Positions 32,534 through 41,090 of a stretch of DNA of 49,874 bases are shown here, one piece after another. The DNA lies in contig JAJNBB010000011.1 of NCBI GenBank assembly GCA_021155885.1, positions 1 through 49,874 on the forward strand, given 5' to 3'. This stretch comes from Fibrobacteria bacterium (GTDB lineage Bacteria > Fibrobacterota > Fibrobacteria > UBA11236). Every line of letters starts with the position of its first letter. Position 1 is the first letter of the stretch. Under the pieces are notes generated by a model, which ran no database searches, was not told where the DNA came from, and saw nothing but the letters and a program-made list of their open reading frames with translations. A program made the position numbers and the translations under genes.

Positions 32534-33820
32534 ATGTCCCGAAACCCCCACGCCGATGACCTGATCCGCTTTCTGAACGCGAGCCCCACGCCCTGGCATG
32601 CCGTGGAAACGGCGGTGGAGCGCCTGACCCGGGCCGGCGCACGGCGCCTGCGCGAGGCGGACACCTGGTCGCTGCACCCGGGCGAGACGGTGTTCCTCAC
32701 GCGCGGCGGCTCCCTGCTGGCGCTGCGGATTCCCGCGAACTTCTCGGTGCGCGCGCCGCGCCCCTTCCACATCCTCGCCGCGCACACCGACAGCCCGGGC
32801 CTGCGCCTCAAGCCCCGCCCGCCCCAGGCGTCGCAGGAGTACCGCCGTTGGGGCGTCGAAGTTTACGGCGGCGCGCTTTTCAACTCCTGGCTGGACCGCG
32901 ATCTCGGCATCGCCGGCAGGGTGTGCTCCCCCGCTGCGCGGGAAGGAATTCTCGTGCGGCTCGAGGAGCGCCCCGTGCGCATTCCCCAGGTGGCGATCCA
33001 TCTGGACCGCACCGTCAACGAACAGGGCCTTATTCTCAACCCGCAGAGGCACCTCGTTCCGGTGACGGGGCAGACCTCCGGGGATGCCTCCCTGGAAGCG
33101 CTGCTCGAGCACGCCGCGGGCGCGCCCTTTTCCGACCTGACCTTCGACTTGTGCCTGTATGACACGACTCCCGCCGGGTACGGCGGCCTCGGGGACGAGT
33201 TCCTGTACTCCGGCCGCCTCGACAACCTCGCGATGTCCCATGCCGCGCTGTCTGCCTTCGTGGAATCCGGGCCTTCCGGGGCGATCCCCGATGTTATTCA
33301 AGCGGTCGTCCTCTTCGACCACGAGGAGATCGGCAGCGTGTCGGCCGCGGGCGCCCGCTCGAATTTTCTCCCGGCCGCGCTGGAGCGCGCCGCCACCGCG
33401 CTGGGCCTGGATCGCGACGCTTGGCTGCGGTTGCTCCCCCAATCCTTTCTCGTCTCGGCGGACATGGCGCACGCGCTGCACCCCAACTACCCCGAGAAGC
33501 ATGAGCCCGACCACTTCCCGCTCCCGAACCGCGGAGTCGTGCTGAAGGCGAACGCAAACCACCGCTACATGGGCGACGCGCCCGCGGCCTCCCGGCTGCT
33601 GGGCTGGGCGCGCCGGGCGGGCGTGCCCGTGCAGAACTTCGTGAGCCGCTCCGACCTCGCCTGCGGCAGCACGGTGGGCCCGGCCCTGGGAGCGGACCTG
33701 GGCATGCCGGGCGTCGACGTCGGCAACGCGATGCTGTCGATGCACAGCGCCCGCGAAATGTGCGGCGCCGACGATCCGGCGCAGGCGATCGCGCTGTTCC
33801 GGGAATTCCTGAAGGGTTGA
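32534..33820 (+). CDS. apeB: M18-family aminopeptidase
   Basis: A 428-aa di-zinc metallopeptidase that removes N-terminal acidic or neutral residues from peptides. Metal-site regions: AAHTDSPGLRLKP (His84, Asp86), SGRLDNLAMSH, VVLFDHEEIGSVSAAGA with the bridging acid and catalytic Glu, VSADMAHALHPNYPEKHEP and the terminal GNAMLSMHSAREM His. The length is normal and no signal peptide is seen, so it is cytosolic. A strong bidirectional terminator follows 20 bp later. Confidence 0.93.
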   Translation: MSRNPHADDLIRFLNASPTPWHAVETAVERLTRAGARRLREADTWSLHPGETVFLTRGGSLLALRIPANFSVRAPRPFHILAAHTDSPGLRLKPRPPQASQEYRRWGVEVYGGALFNSWLDRDLGIAGRVCSPAAREGILVRLEERPVRIPQVAIHLDRTVNEQGLILNPQRHLVPVTGQTSGDASLEALLEHAAGAPFSDLTFDLCLYDTTPAGYGGLGDEFLYSGRLDNLAMSHAALSAFVESGPSGAIPDVIQAVVLFDHEEIGSVSAAGARSNFLPAALERAATALGLDRDAWLRLLPQSFLVSADMAHALHPNYPEKHEPDHFPLPNRGVVLKANANHRYMGDAPAASRLLGWARRAGVPVQNFVSRSDLACGSTVGPALGADLGMPGVDVGNAMLSMHSAREMCGADDPAQAIALFREFLKG

Positions 33821-33840
33821 AATTTCGAAAGCGGAAAACA

Positions 33841-33874
33841 AAAAAGGCCGCCGGATTCCTCCGGCGGCCTTTTT
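33841..33874. terminator. Bidirectional Rho-independent terminator
   Basis: Perfect 14-bp arms (33841-33854 and 33861-33874), GC core GGCCGCCGG flanked by A5 and T5, with a 6-nt loop. It serves both the aminopeptidase gene and the convergent beta-helix lipoprotein gene. Confidence 0.95.
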
Positions 33875-33892
33875 GATGGAACGTTCGACCTT

Positions 33893-35200
33893 TTACGGGG
33901 TCTTGATCCAGCCGGCGGTCCACAGGGTGGCCGCGGCGGGGTCGAAGGCACCGATATAGTTCGCCGTCGTGAAGCCCGCGGGAGTCACGACCGAACCCGG
34001 AAGGGCGGCGGCGGGCTTCCACACGGTGAAGCTCAGGCCCGCGGTCGTCGACGCGGTGTCGGAGAACCAGGTGTTGATCTTGGTGACGGCGGCGGTGCGG
34101 GTCGCGATCGAGTCGACCAGGCCCGCGGCGGCGGCCACGCTGACGCGGCTGCCGTTGGAGTAGGCGAAGAGGCCCGACACCCTGAGCGAATCGTTGTTCA
34201 CCAAGCGGATGCTGGTGTTGCCGTCAATGCGGATGGCGGCGCCGGTCTTGAAGCCGGTGACCACGACGTTCGAGATCTGGCCGGCGGTGCCGCGGCGGAG
34301 GCGAATGCCGTTGAGGCTGCTGGCGCCGTTGCCGATCAGGGTCAGGTTGGCGATCTTCGGGTTCGAGCGGGGCAGGAACTCTTCGGTGTTCTCGCCGTTG
34401 TCCGCCTCGATGCCGTTCGGATCCGAGCTGCCGGCCGTGCTGTTCGCCACGCCGATCGCGAACTGCAGGCTTCCGCGCCAGCCGAAGTCCCAGTCGAACA
34501 TGTCGTCGTCGCAGATCGTGGCGACGAGGTGGTCGGCCGAAACCGTGCCGCCGAACCATTCGAAGCAGTCGTCGAGGCCGTCATAGACCTGCACGTGGGA
34601 GATCTTGGTCTTGCTGCCCACGCCGCCCATGGTCAGGCCGTTGAGCTCGTTGTTGGTGCCGATCAGGCGGCCCGCATACTCGATGCGAACGTACTCCATC
34701 ACGCCGCTGCTGTCGGCATCGTTGGTGCCGCCGTAGGGGACGCCCACGAGGCCTTCGATGTCGGCCGTCTCGGTGGCGCGGTTGATGTCCGCGCGGCCGA
34801 GCAGCACGATGCCGCCGAAGTCGCCGCGCTGGGGGGCGGAGCTGCCGGCGGTGAAGACGATGGGCTTCGCGGCCGTGCCGATCGCGACGAGCTTGCCGCC
34901 GGGCTGAACGACCAGGGCGGTGATGGTGCGGTCGAAGCGGCCCTTGATCTTGGTGCCCGCGCCGATGGTCAGCGTGGCGCCCGACTTCACGTAGGTGATG
35001 CCGGTCAGCGAGAAGGAGCTGTCCGGGGGCAGCACGCAGTTCGTGTCGATGGAGATGGTGAGCGTGCCGTCGTTGTTCACGCAGCTAATGCCGGTGACGA
35101 CTGGCGGGACGACGACCGGGTTTTCGTCGTCAGTGCACGCCGTGAGCAGGCCCGCCGTGAGCGCGAGGGCGGCGAGGCCCAAAATTCTGAAGTTCTGCAT
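33893..35200 (-). CDS. Beta-helix lipoprotein associated with a TonB receptor
   Basis: A 435-aa lipoprotein (signal LTAGLLTACTDDENP, lipidated Cys at 22). The body is rich in short beta repeats of the right-handed parallel helix type (SLTGITYVKSGATLTIGAG, KLVAIGTAAKPIVFTAGS, then MEYVRIEYAGR, ISHVQVYDGLDDCFEWFGGT). This family is common in Bacteroidota and relatives, often next to TonB-dependent receptors, and is sometimes mislabelled as a transporter. AAGGAAACAGTATG gives a good ribosome site and start. It is 162 bp downstream of the TonB operon, so it may have its own promoter. Probable surface-exposed binding partner of the receptor; the ligand is unknown. Confidence 0.75.
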   Translation of the reverse strand: MQNFRILGLAALALTAGLLTACTDDENPVVVPPVVTGISCVNNDGTLTISIDTNCVLPPDSSFSLTGITYVKSGATLTIGAGTKIKGRFDRTITALVVQPGGKLVAIGTAAKPIVFTAGSSAPQRGDFGGIVLLGRADINRATETADIEGLVGVPYGGTNDADSSGVMEYVRIEYAGRLIGTNNELNGLTMGGVGSKTKISHVQVYDGLDDCFEWFGGTVSADHLVATICDDDMFDWDFGWRGSLQFAIGVANSTAGSSDPNGIEADNGENTEEFLPRSNPKIANLTLIGNGASSLNGIRLRRGTAGQISNVVVTGFKTGAAIRIDGNTSIRLVNNDSLRVSGLFAYSNGSRVSVAAAAGLVDSIATRTAAVTKINTWFSDTASTTAGLSFTVWKPAAALPGSVVTPAGFTTANYIGAFDPAAATLWTAGWIKTP

Positions 35201-35362
35201 ACTGTTTCCTTTTAAGAGTTCCAGGGGGTTTGTGGTTGCGGATCCGTTTCATCCGACCGCGCTGGGCGCCCGAATTCTTGAAACAAAATGAAGGTATCGG
35301 TTGTTTCTTTCTTGTTTCGAAGGGGCTACAACCCGCTTGCGGCTCCCGCGCGGAAGCCATTT

Positions 35363-35908
35363 TCAGCGTGTTTCTCCCTGGGCTCCCGCCTCGGCGTAGC
35401 TGACCACGCGGCAGCCGTCCGCGCCGCAAAACGCCGACCCGAACAGCCGGATGCCGGGGGCGCGGGTCAGCTGGGTCTCGTATTGCAATCCCCCCGCCGT
35501 TTTCACTTCGATGAAGGGCTCGGCCAGGATCCCGCCGTTCGCGGCCGTGTCCCGGATATCGCGCAGCAGGCGCTTCAGCCCCTTCACGGTATTGGCCTTG
35601 TGCATCCCGAGGACGAACCGGAAGGTATCCTCGTTCTTCGGATCAAAGGCTTCGGACAGCGGGTAGATCTCGCGCCGGTAGGCGGAGTCGTCCTGCAGGA
35701 CGCGCACGAGGCCCAGCGTATCGCCGCGCAACGCCCGCGCCCGCACGGTGTCGCGCAGGGCGTCGAGGTCCGGCGCGGCGTCGAGACCCAGAACGCGCGT
35801 GGTGTCGCGCGCGGGCACGCCCGGTTTGGAGCCTGAAGGGGTTTTTTCACCGCAGGCCACGAGGCCGAGAGCCAGGACAACCAGTCCGATGACGAGATTA
35901 AAACGCAT
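35363..35908 (-). CDS. Small lipoprotein, last gene of the TonB operon
   Basis: A 181-aa protein with a lipoprotein signal (LALGLVACGEK, Cys19). A variable linker precedes a compact domain with FRFVLGMHKANTVKGLKRLL and a terminal cysteine pair (FCGADGCRVVSY). I do not recognise the family. It overlaps the receptor gene by 11 nt, so it is made with the receptor. A periplasmic or outer-membrane accessory role is inferred from the context only. Confidence 0.7.
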   Translation of the reverse strand: MRFNLVIGLVVLALGLVACGEKTPSGSKPGVPARDTTRVLGLDAAPDLDALRDTVRARALRGDTLGLVRVLQDDSAYRREIYPLSEAFDPKNEDTFRFVLGMHKANTVKGLKRLLRDIRDTAANGGILAEPFIEVKTAGGLQYETQLTRAPGIRLFGSAFCGADGCRVVSYAEAGAQGETR

Positions 35909-38891
35909 AGGTCGCTCCCAGGGAGTAAACGGGGCCGGGCTTGGCCCGGCGGATCACGAGGCCGCCCTGGGTTTGCACCAGCTCGGCGTTCGTCAGGTTT
36001 TTGGCGGTGAACTTCATCTTGGCGCTTTTGTAGACCCGCTGGCTATAGGAGAACTCCAGGCTTTCACGGGATTCTTCATAGACGTCGGGGAAAGGCAGCA
36101 CGCCGACCTTCGAGAGGCGGCGGCCGAATTTGTTGTACAGCAGCGACATTTGGGTCTTGTCCTTGGAAGGTTCGAAAAAGAGGATGGCGTTGACGAGGTA
36201 GGGAGATTGTCCCTGCATGGGCCGCGCGCGCTCCCCCTTGACCTCTGAACGGATCCAGGTGAAGTTTCCCACCACCTCGAAGGGCGCGAGATAGTCGTGG
36301 AAACGCGCCAGCCCGGCGCGGATTTCCGTCTCGATCCCGTACAGATCCGCCGACGGGGCGTTGAGGAACAGCGCGCGGTTGTTGCTGCCGCTCTGGGTGA
36401 TGCGCGTTTCGACGGGATGGTCGAAGTGCTTGTAAAACAGGGACAAGGCCAGCAATTCCGAAGCGGAGGGAAACCATTCCCAACGGAAGTCGTAGTTCTG
36501 GATGTCGGTGGGCCTGAGGCGGACGTTGCCGTAAACCTCGAGCGCCTCCTGGTAGGAGAAGAACAGGAGAGGAGCCATCTCGCGGTACTCGGGGAAGGAG
36601 AAGGTGCGCGTCCAGGAGACGCGGGCGTTTTGCCGCGCGGTCAGCGCATAGACGAGGGAGGCCGCCGGCAACAGCGCCGCCTGCTCGTAACCGAAAGGCA
36701 GCCGGCACCGGCCGTTGGCGCCGCATTGCTTGATCGAGTCCTCGGGCGGACTCAGGGTGCCGTCCTGCGCGAAGGATTCGCCCTGCACGCTGGCATACTG
36801 CAGGCGCAAGCCGGCGATCGCGCGCCAAGCCGGCGAAATCACCCAGTCCGCCTGCGCGTGCGCCGCCATCTGCAGGTCGTCCACCGCGTAATCATCCTTT
36901 TCATTCTCGTCGGTGTTGGAAATGTACCCGGAATCCAGGGACCCGTCGAACGTGCCCAGGAAATCCTCCAGCGGGCCGTGCTTGAATGGAGAATCGCCGG
37001 TCGCCGATCCCTCCACGTAGCTCAGGCGGCGCACGTCGAAGTCGCGGTGCTTGCCGAAGGCGAACACGCCGGCGCGCGCCTTGGATCCCTCGGAGAACCA
37101 GCCCCAATCCAAAGGCTTTTCCAGGTCCACCTTGCCGCCGACCCCGCGCTCGCGCAGGTCGAACCAGTAGCGGTCGCGCAGTCCCAGGGCAGGGATCGCG
37201 CGCCAGGGGAAGGCGGGGTCATAATCGGGGTCAGAGGGGTCGTCGGCGAAGTACTTGCTCAGGCGACGGTCCGGCTCCCAGCGCGAGGCGCCGGTGTAGG
37301 CGACTATCCAGTCGAGGCGGGTGCCGTCCTCGGCGAGCCGGTGCGAGCCCTCGATCTGGTAATTCGTCAGGGTCTGCTGGGCCGCGGCGATTTCGAACAC
37401 CAGGCTGCTTTCGCTGTCCGTCTCGCGGAAGGTCTCCACCTTGGTGACCTCGTCCTCCCAGTCGCGGTTGGCCATGAAATTGAAGCGCAGTTTATGGCGG
37501 GCGCCGTCCTGCAAGGTGGCCGTTCCGAGCAGGCCCCACTGGATCGTTTCGGTCCCGATTTGCTTGGTATAGCGGTCCGAATACACCGCGTTGTTTTGAC
37601 CGTCCAACCCGATGAGCCCGATGAACTCCTCGTCCGCCCCCCACTTGGCGGAGTAGTTTCCGCCGAGCAGCCACCCAAAAACACGCTCGCCTCCCAAGGG
37701 GATCTTGTTGCCGAGCGAAAGCCCGTAGCTCTGGTTCACGGGAGCCTTGGAAAGATACGGCGTCCAGATGTTCGGAAGCGACGCCAGCATTTCCCGCTGG
37801 CGCTGTTCGCGCTCGGCCTGCGTCGCTCCCAGGATCTCGCTGCGATTGTCGAAGCGCTGGTCGGGAAAAATGCCCGGCAGCTTGCGCGTGCCGTCGTCCA
37901 TGCCGAGCCAATCCAGGCGGCCGCCGTTATAGGTCAGATAATCGTCGCCCGTGGCCCCGGGCTCGTACCCCACGCCCGTCGAGAATTCGATCAGGCGCTT
38001 GTCCGGGTAATCCTTGGTGCGCAGATGGAGGGAGCCTCCGGCGAACTCGGCGGGCTGATCGGCCGTGAACGTCTTGGAAACATTGAGGTTTTCCAGGAGA
38101 CGTGTTGGAAAGACGTCGAGCGGCACCACCCGCTTTTCGGGATTCGGCGAACTAACCGTCATGCCGTTGAGCTGCATGTTCACGTAGCGCTCGCCCAGCC
38201 CGCGCACGTACACGAGCCCGTCGCCCGCGATGGAAATCCCGGTGACGCGCTTGAGGGCCGCTGCCGCGTCGGCGTCGGGGCTTTTGGAAATTTGTTCCGC
38301 GGAAATGCCGTCGCTCACCGCGGGGGAGTTCTTGCGCGCGAAGAGCATGCCCGCATCGCTGGCCTGCGTCGCCGACCCGGTGATGCGCACGGCTTCGCCC
38401 TGCACGGCCTTGTCCGGCAGGGCCAGGCGGCGTGAGACGTCGTTGCCCGCCCTGACGCGCAGGGAGTCGGCCGTAAGGGGCGCGAACGAGGCATGGTAGA
38501 GGAACAGGGAGTAGGCGCCGGGGGGCAGTCCGGGGAACCCGAACCGTCCGTCCGCGTCGGTGGTCGCCGAGAGGTTCCGGCCCGCGACGATGACGCGCAC
38601 GTCCGGGACGGGGGTGCCGCGCGCTTCCGACACCACCTTGCCCGAGATCGACCCTTGTCCGGCGGGCGTGCCGGGCAGCGCGGCCCTGGACGCGTCTTCC
38701 CCGCTTCCCGAATCCACCGGGGCTTCCGCGACGGTCTCCGCCTTCCTCTGTTCGTCCGCGGCGCGGGCGCCCTTCATGGTCAGGCTGTCGAGGAAAAAGG
38801 GTCCCGGTGGATCGGAAGACGCCGCGCCCCGCGCTTCGGGGGCGAAGATCAGGGCGGCCAGAAGCGCGGGCCCGCAAAAAAACTTTTTCAT
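35898..38891 (-). CDS. TonB-dependent outer-membrane receptor
   Basis: A 997-aa receptor. Signal peptide about 1-23; residues ~80-160 are a carboxypeptidase-regulatory-like domain (GSISGKVVSEARGTPVPDV). A TonB-box-like EAVRITGS follows, then the plug (ISKSPDADAAAALKRVTGIS, YVRGLGERYVNMQLNGM, EFAGGSLHLRTKDYP), and a 22-strand barrel ending AKPGPVYSLGATYAF. It moves a substrate across the outer membrane using energy from its own TonB/ExbBD, encoded in the same operon. The substrate is not evident: no siderophore or cobalamin synthesis genes are near. ATGA overlap with the TPR gene upstream. Confidence 0.92.
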   Translation of the reverse strand: MKKFFCGPALLAALIFAPEARGAASSDPPGPFFLDSLTMKGARAADEQRKAETVAEAPVDSGSGEDASRAALPGTPAGQGSISGKVVSEARGTPVPDVRVIVAGRNLSATTDADGRFGFPGLPPGAYSLFLYHASFAPLTADSLRVRAGNDVSRRLALPDKAVQGEAVRITGSATQASDAGMLFARKNSPAVSDGISAEQISKSPDADAAAALKRVTGISIAGDGLVYVRGLGERYVNMQLNGMTVSSPNPEKRVVPLDVFPTRLLENLNVSKTFTADQPAEFAGGSLHLRTKDYPDKRLIEFSTGVGYEPGATGDDYLTYNGGRLDWLGMDDGTRKLPGIFPDQRFDNRSEILGATQAEREQRQREMLASLPNIWTPYLSKAPVNQSYGLSLGNKIPLGGERVFGWLLGGNYSAKWGADEEFIGLIGLDGQNNAVYSDRYTKQIGTETIQWGLLGTATLQDGARHKLRFNFMANRDWEDEVTKVETFRETDSESSLVFEIAAAQQTLTNYQIEGSHRLAEDGTRLDWIVAYTGASRWEPDRRLSKYFADDPSDPDYDPAFPWRAIPALGLRDRYWFDLRERGVGGKVDLEKPLDWGWFSEGSKARAGVFAFGKHRDFDVRRLSYVEGSATGDSPFKHGPLEDFLGTFDGSLDSGYISNTDENEKDDYAVDDLQMAAHAQADWVISPAWRAIAGLRLQYASVQGESFAQDGTLSPPEDSIKQCGANGRCRLPFGYEQAALLPAASLVYALTARQNARVSWTRTFSFPEYREMAPLLFFSYQEALEVYGNVRLRPTDIQNYDFRWEWFPSASELLALSLFYKHFDHPVETRITQSGSNNRALFLNAPSADLYGIETEIRAGLARFHDYLAPFEVVGNFTWIRSEVKGERARPMQGQSPYLVNAILFFEPSKDKTQMSLLYNKFGRRLSKVGVLPFPDVYEESRESLEFSYSQRVYKSAKMKFTAKNLTNAELVQTQGGLVIRRAKPGPVYSLGATYAF

Positions 38892-39928
38892 TTCGAGTCC
38901 ACCGAATCGCGGATGCCTTGCGCCGCGGACGCTTCATGCCGTTTTTCATGCCAGGCGATCAGCATTTGCAGCCCCTGGAAACCGTCGGCGCTGCCCAGCC
39001 GGAACGCGCGCAGATAGGCGTCCCGCGCGCCGGAAGGGTCGCCACCCTCGAAGCGCAGGCTTCCCAGCGCCGCCCAGAGTTCCCCGCGCTGCGGCGCCGC
39101 GCGCAAGGCCTGCCCCAGGACGATGCCGGCTTCCAGGGGTTTTCCCTCCTGGCGCAGCATTTTCGCCAGCCGCATCCACGGCCGCGCGTCCGGGGGATTC
39201 GCCGCCGCGGCCTCGCGGTACAGCCGGGCGGCCTGCTCGCGCATGCCGGCCTGCAGGGAAAGGTCCGCCTCCAGGATCACCGACCAGGAAACGGGCTTCG
39301 GCGTGCGGGCGTTGAAGTCCTGGATCCAGACCAGCGCGGCGCTGGTGTCGCGGCCGGACAGCAGCGCCTGCGCCATGCCCGAAGCCGCGCCTTCGTGCAG
39401 GGGATCGGCCTTCAGGGCGGCCTCGTAATAACGCAGGGCCTCGGCGATGTCGCCCGCCTGCTGCGCCAGCTCCCCCAGCCGGAAGCGCGAGTTGGCGTCC
39501 GCGCTGTCCAGGCGCGCGGCGGCCTCGTAATGGCGCGCCGCGTCGACCATGTTTCCTTCCAGCTGGTAAAGCGCGGCGAGGTTCTGGCGCGCCTTCAAAA
39601 AATTCGGGGCTGCCTCCACCGCGCGCCGGTAGGCCTCGCGCGCATCCACGGGCCGGTTCAGGCGCATGAGGGCGTTGGCCGCGTTGAACCAGGCGATCGG
39701 AACCTGGTAGCCGCGCAGCGCGCCGGCGCGGTACCACACCACGGCCTGCGCATATTCCTCGCGCTCGTACGCGGCGTCGCCCAGCGCGATCCAGTCGGTC
39801 GGAGCCGCCTCCGCCTGCGGTTCCAGGCGGCTGTAGTCGCGGAACAAGGCGCACGACGTCAGTGCGCCCGCGGCGGCCAGCAGCAAGGCGCCGCGCACAA
39901 GACGGAGGAAAGGGGACGTCACGTTCAT
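38888..39928 (-). CDS. TPR-repeat lipoprotein of the TonB operon
   Basis: A 346-aa protein with lipoprotein signal GALTSCALF (Cys26), then about eight tetratricopeptide repeats (PVDAREAYRRAVEAAPN, DAARHYEAAARLDSADANSR, IAEALRYYEAALKADPLHEG). TPR proteins are regular members of TonB2/TtpC-type operons, where they are thought to support assembly of the complex. It overlaps tonB and the receptor gene by 4 nt on each side. Confidence 0.85.
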   Translation of the reverse strand: MNVTSPFLRLVRGALLLAAAGALTSCALFRDYSRLEPQAEAAPTDWIALGDAAYEREEYAQAVVWYRAGALRGYQVPIAWFNAANALMRLNRPVDAREAYRRAVEAAPNFLKARQNLAALYQLEGNMVDAARHYEAAARLDSADANSRFRLGELAQQAGDIAEALRYYEAALKADPLHEGAASGMAQALLSGRDTSAALVWIQDFNARTPKPVSWSVILEADLSLQAGMREQAARLYREAAAANPPDARPWMRLAKMLRQEGKPLEAGIVLGQALRAAPQRGELWAALGSLRFEGGDPSGARDAYLRAFRLGSADGFQGLQMLIAWHEKRHEASAAQGIRDSVDSK

Positions 39929-40665
39929 TCCAGCCGGAAGTCGAAGGGTTGGCGGATCTTCATGGGCACGGCGACGCCGCCCGCCATCGCGGGCTTATAG
40001 CGGCGCTTCTGGAGAGCCTTGCGGATCGCTTCTTCATAGCCGACGCCCTGCGGGCCCCCGCTGATCTGGATCGCCTCGACCTTGCCGGTCGTTCCCACCA
40101 CGAAGGTGGCGACGAAGCTTCCGGACAAGCCCTGCTCCAGGGCCTTGCGGGGAATCTCCGGCGGGGATTCCTGGGCGACCTCGGGTTCCTTGTCGACCTG
40201 GCCGGGCTCGTAGGCGAAACGCGAACCGCGTCCTCCGCCCCCGCCGCCGGCCGAAACGGCCATGCCGTCTCCGCCCGTTCCCAGCGCCAGGTCCAATGAG
40301 ATCGCGTTCCCGGGACCGGCCGGCGCATCGCTCCGCCCGAGCAAATCCTCGGCGGCCGGAGCCGCGTCCGGATCGGGCTCCGACTCCTCGTCGGGTTCGA
40401 GATCGGGTTCGGGCTCCGGAAGCGGCGGAGCGACCTCCACTTCCTTCATCTCCACGACGGGCTCGGGTTCGGGCTCGGGCGCCTGCAGCTTGCGGTATCC
40501 GAGGTACCCGCCTCCGCCCAGCAAGGCGAGGCCCGCGAGTACCAGGAGAACGTGCCACGGGTTGATTTTGCGATGGCGCGGCAGGATGATCTTGACCGAC
40601 TCGGGAAGCCCCGGGGTTTCGTCGGGGAGGCGGCGGACGATGCGGCGGCGGCGAAGGTTGGTCAC
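39925..40665 (-). CDS. tonB: TonB family energy-transduction protein
   Basis: A 246-aa protein starting at a GTG that shares one base with the exbD stop (TAGTG). A basic cytoplasmic N-terminus, one membrane helix (about 37-58), a Pro/Glu/Asp-rich periplasm-spanning region (APEPEPEPVVEMKEVEV), a Gly-rich link, and a C-terminal TonB fold (GSFVATFVVGTTGKVEAIQI, RRYKPAMAGGVAVPMKI). Couples the ExbBD motor to the receptor encoded two genes downstream. Confidence 0.92.
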   Translation of the reverse strand: MTNLRRRRIVRRLPDETPGLPESVKIILPRHRKINPWHVLLVLAGLALLGGGGYLGYRKLQAPEPEPEPVVEMKEVEVAPPLPEPEPDLEPDEESEPDPDAAPAAEDLLGRSDAPAGPGNAISLDLALGTGGDGMAVSAGGGGGGRGSRFAYEPGQVDKEPEVAQESPPEIPRKALEQGLSGSFVATFVVGTTGKVEAIQISGGPQGVGYEEAIRKALQKRRYKPAMAGGVAVPMKIRQPFDFRLE

Positions 40666-41090
40666 TAGCCCCCCGCGGAAGCGGCGCGCACCTTCAGCGC
40701 GTAGCGTCCCACGCCGGCCGCGCGGATCAGGTCGAGCACCTCGACGACGCGCGCATAGTTCAGGGCCTCGTCGGCGGAGATCAGCACCTGGATCGTGCTG
40801 TCGCCGCGCATGGTTTCACGCAGCATGCGCTGGGCGTTCTCCGCGTCCACCACCTTGCCGTCGAGGCTCAGCACGCCGGCGCGGTCGAGCGAAAGCTGGA
40901 TCGCCGTGGACGGTCCGCCCACGCCGCTGGCCGCCTTCGGCATTTGCACGGGCACATTCTTGGAGCTTTGCACCGTCGCCGTCACCATGAAGATGATCAG
41001 CAGCACGAGCATGATGTCCACGAGCGGGATGATGTTGACGGCGACGATGCCGCCGCCCTTGCGCCCGCCTCCGCCGACGTCACCGGCCAT
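40665..41090 (-). CDS. exbD: ExbD family proton-channel subunit
   Basis: A 141-aa protein with a Gly/Lys-rich N-terminus, one membrane helix (VNIIPLVDIMLVLLIIFMVT) with the conserved proton-binding Asp25, and a periplasmic domain (AIQLSLDRAGVLSLDGKVV, VLISADEALNYARVVEVLD). Works with the ExbB fusion protein. It overlaps the upstream gene by 11 nt. Confidence 0.93.
   Translation of the reverse strand: MAGDVGGGGRKGGGIVAVNIIPLVDIMLVLLIIFMVTATVQSSKNVPVQMPKAASGVGGPSTAIQLSLDRAGVLSLDGKVVDAENAQRMLRETMRGDSTIQVLISADEALNYARVVEVLDLIRAAGVGRYALKVRAASAGG

Noticed and set aside
35898-38891. Long plus-strand open frame (about 700 codons) opposite the TonB receptor
   Set aside because: Same GC-driven antisense effect; the minus-strand frame has a signal peptide, plug and barrel.
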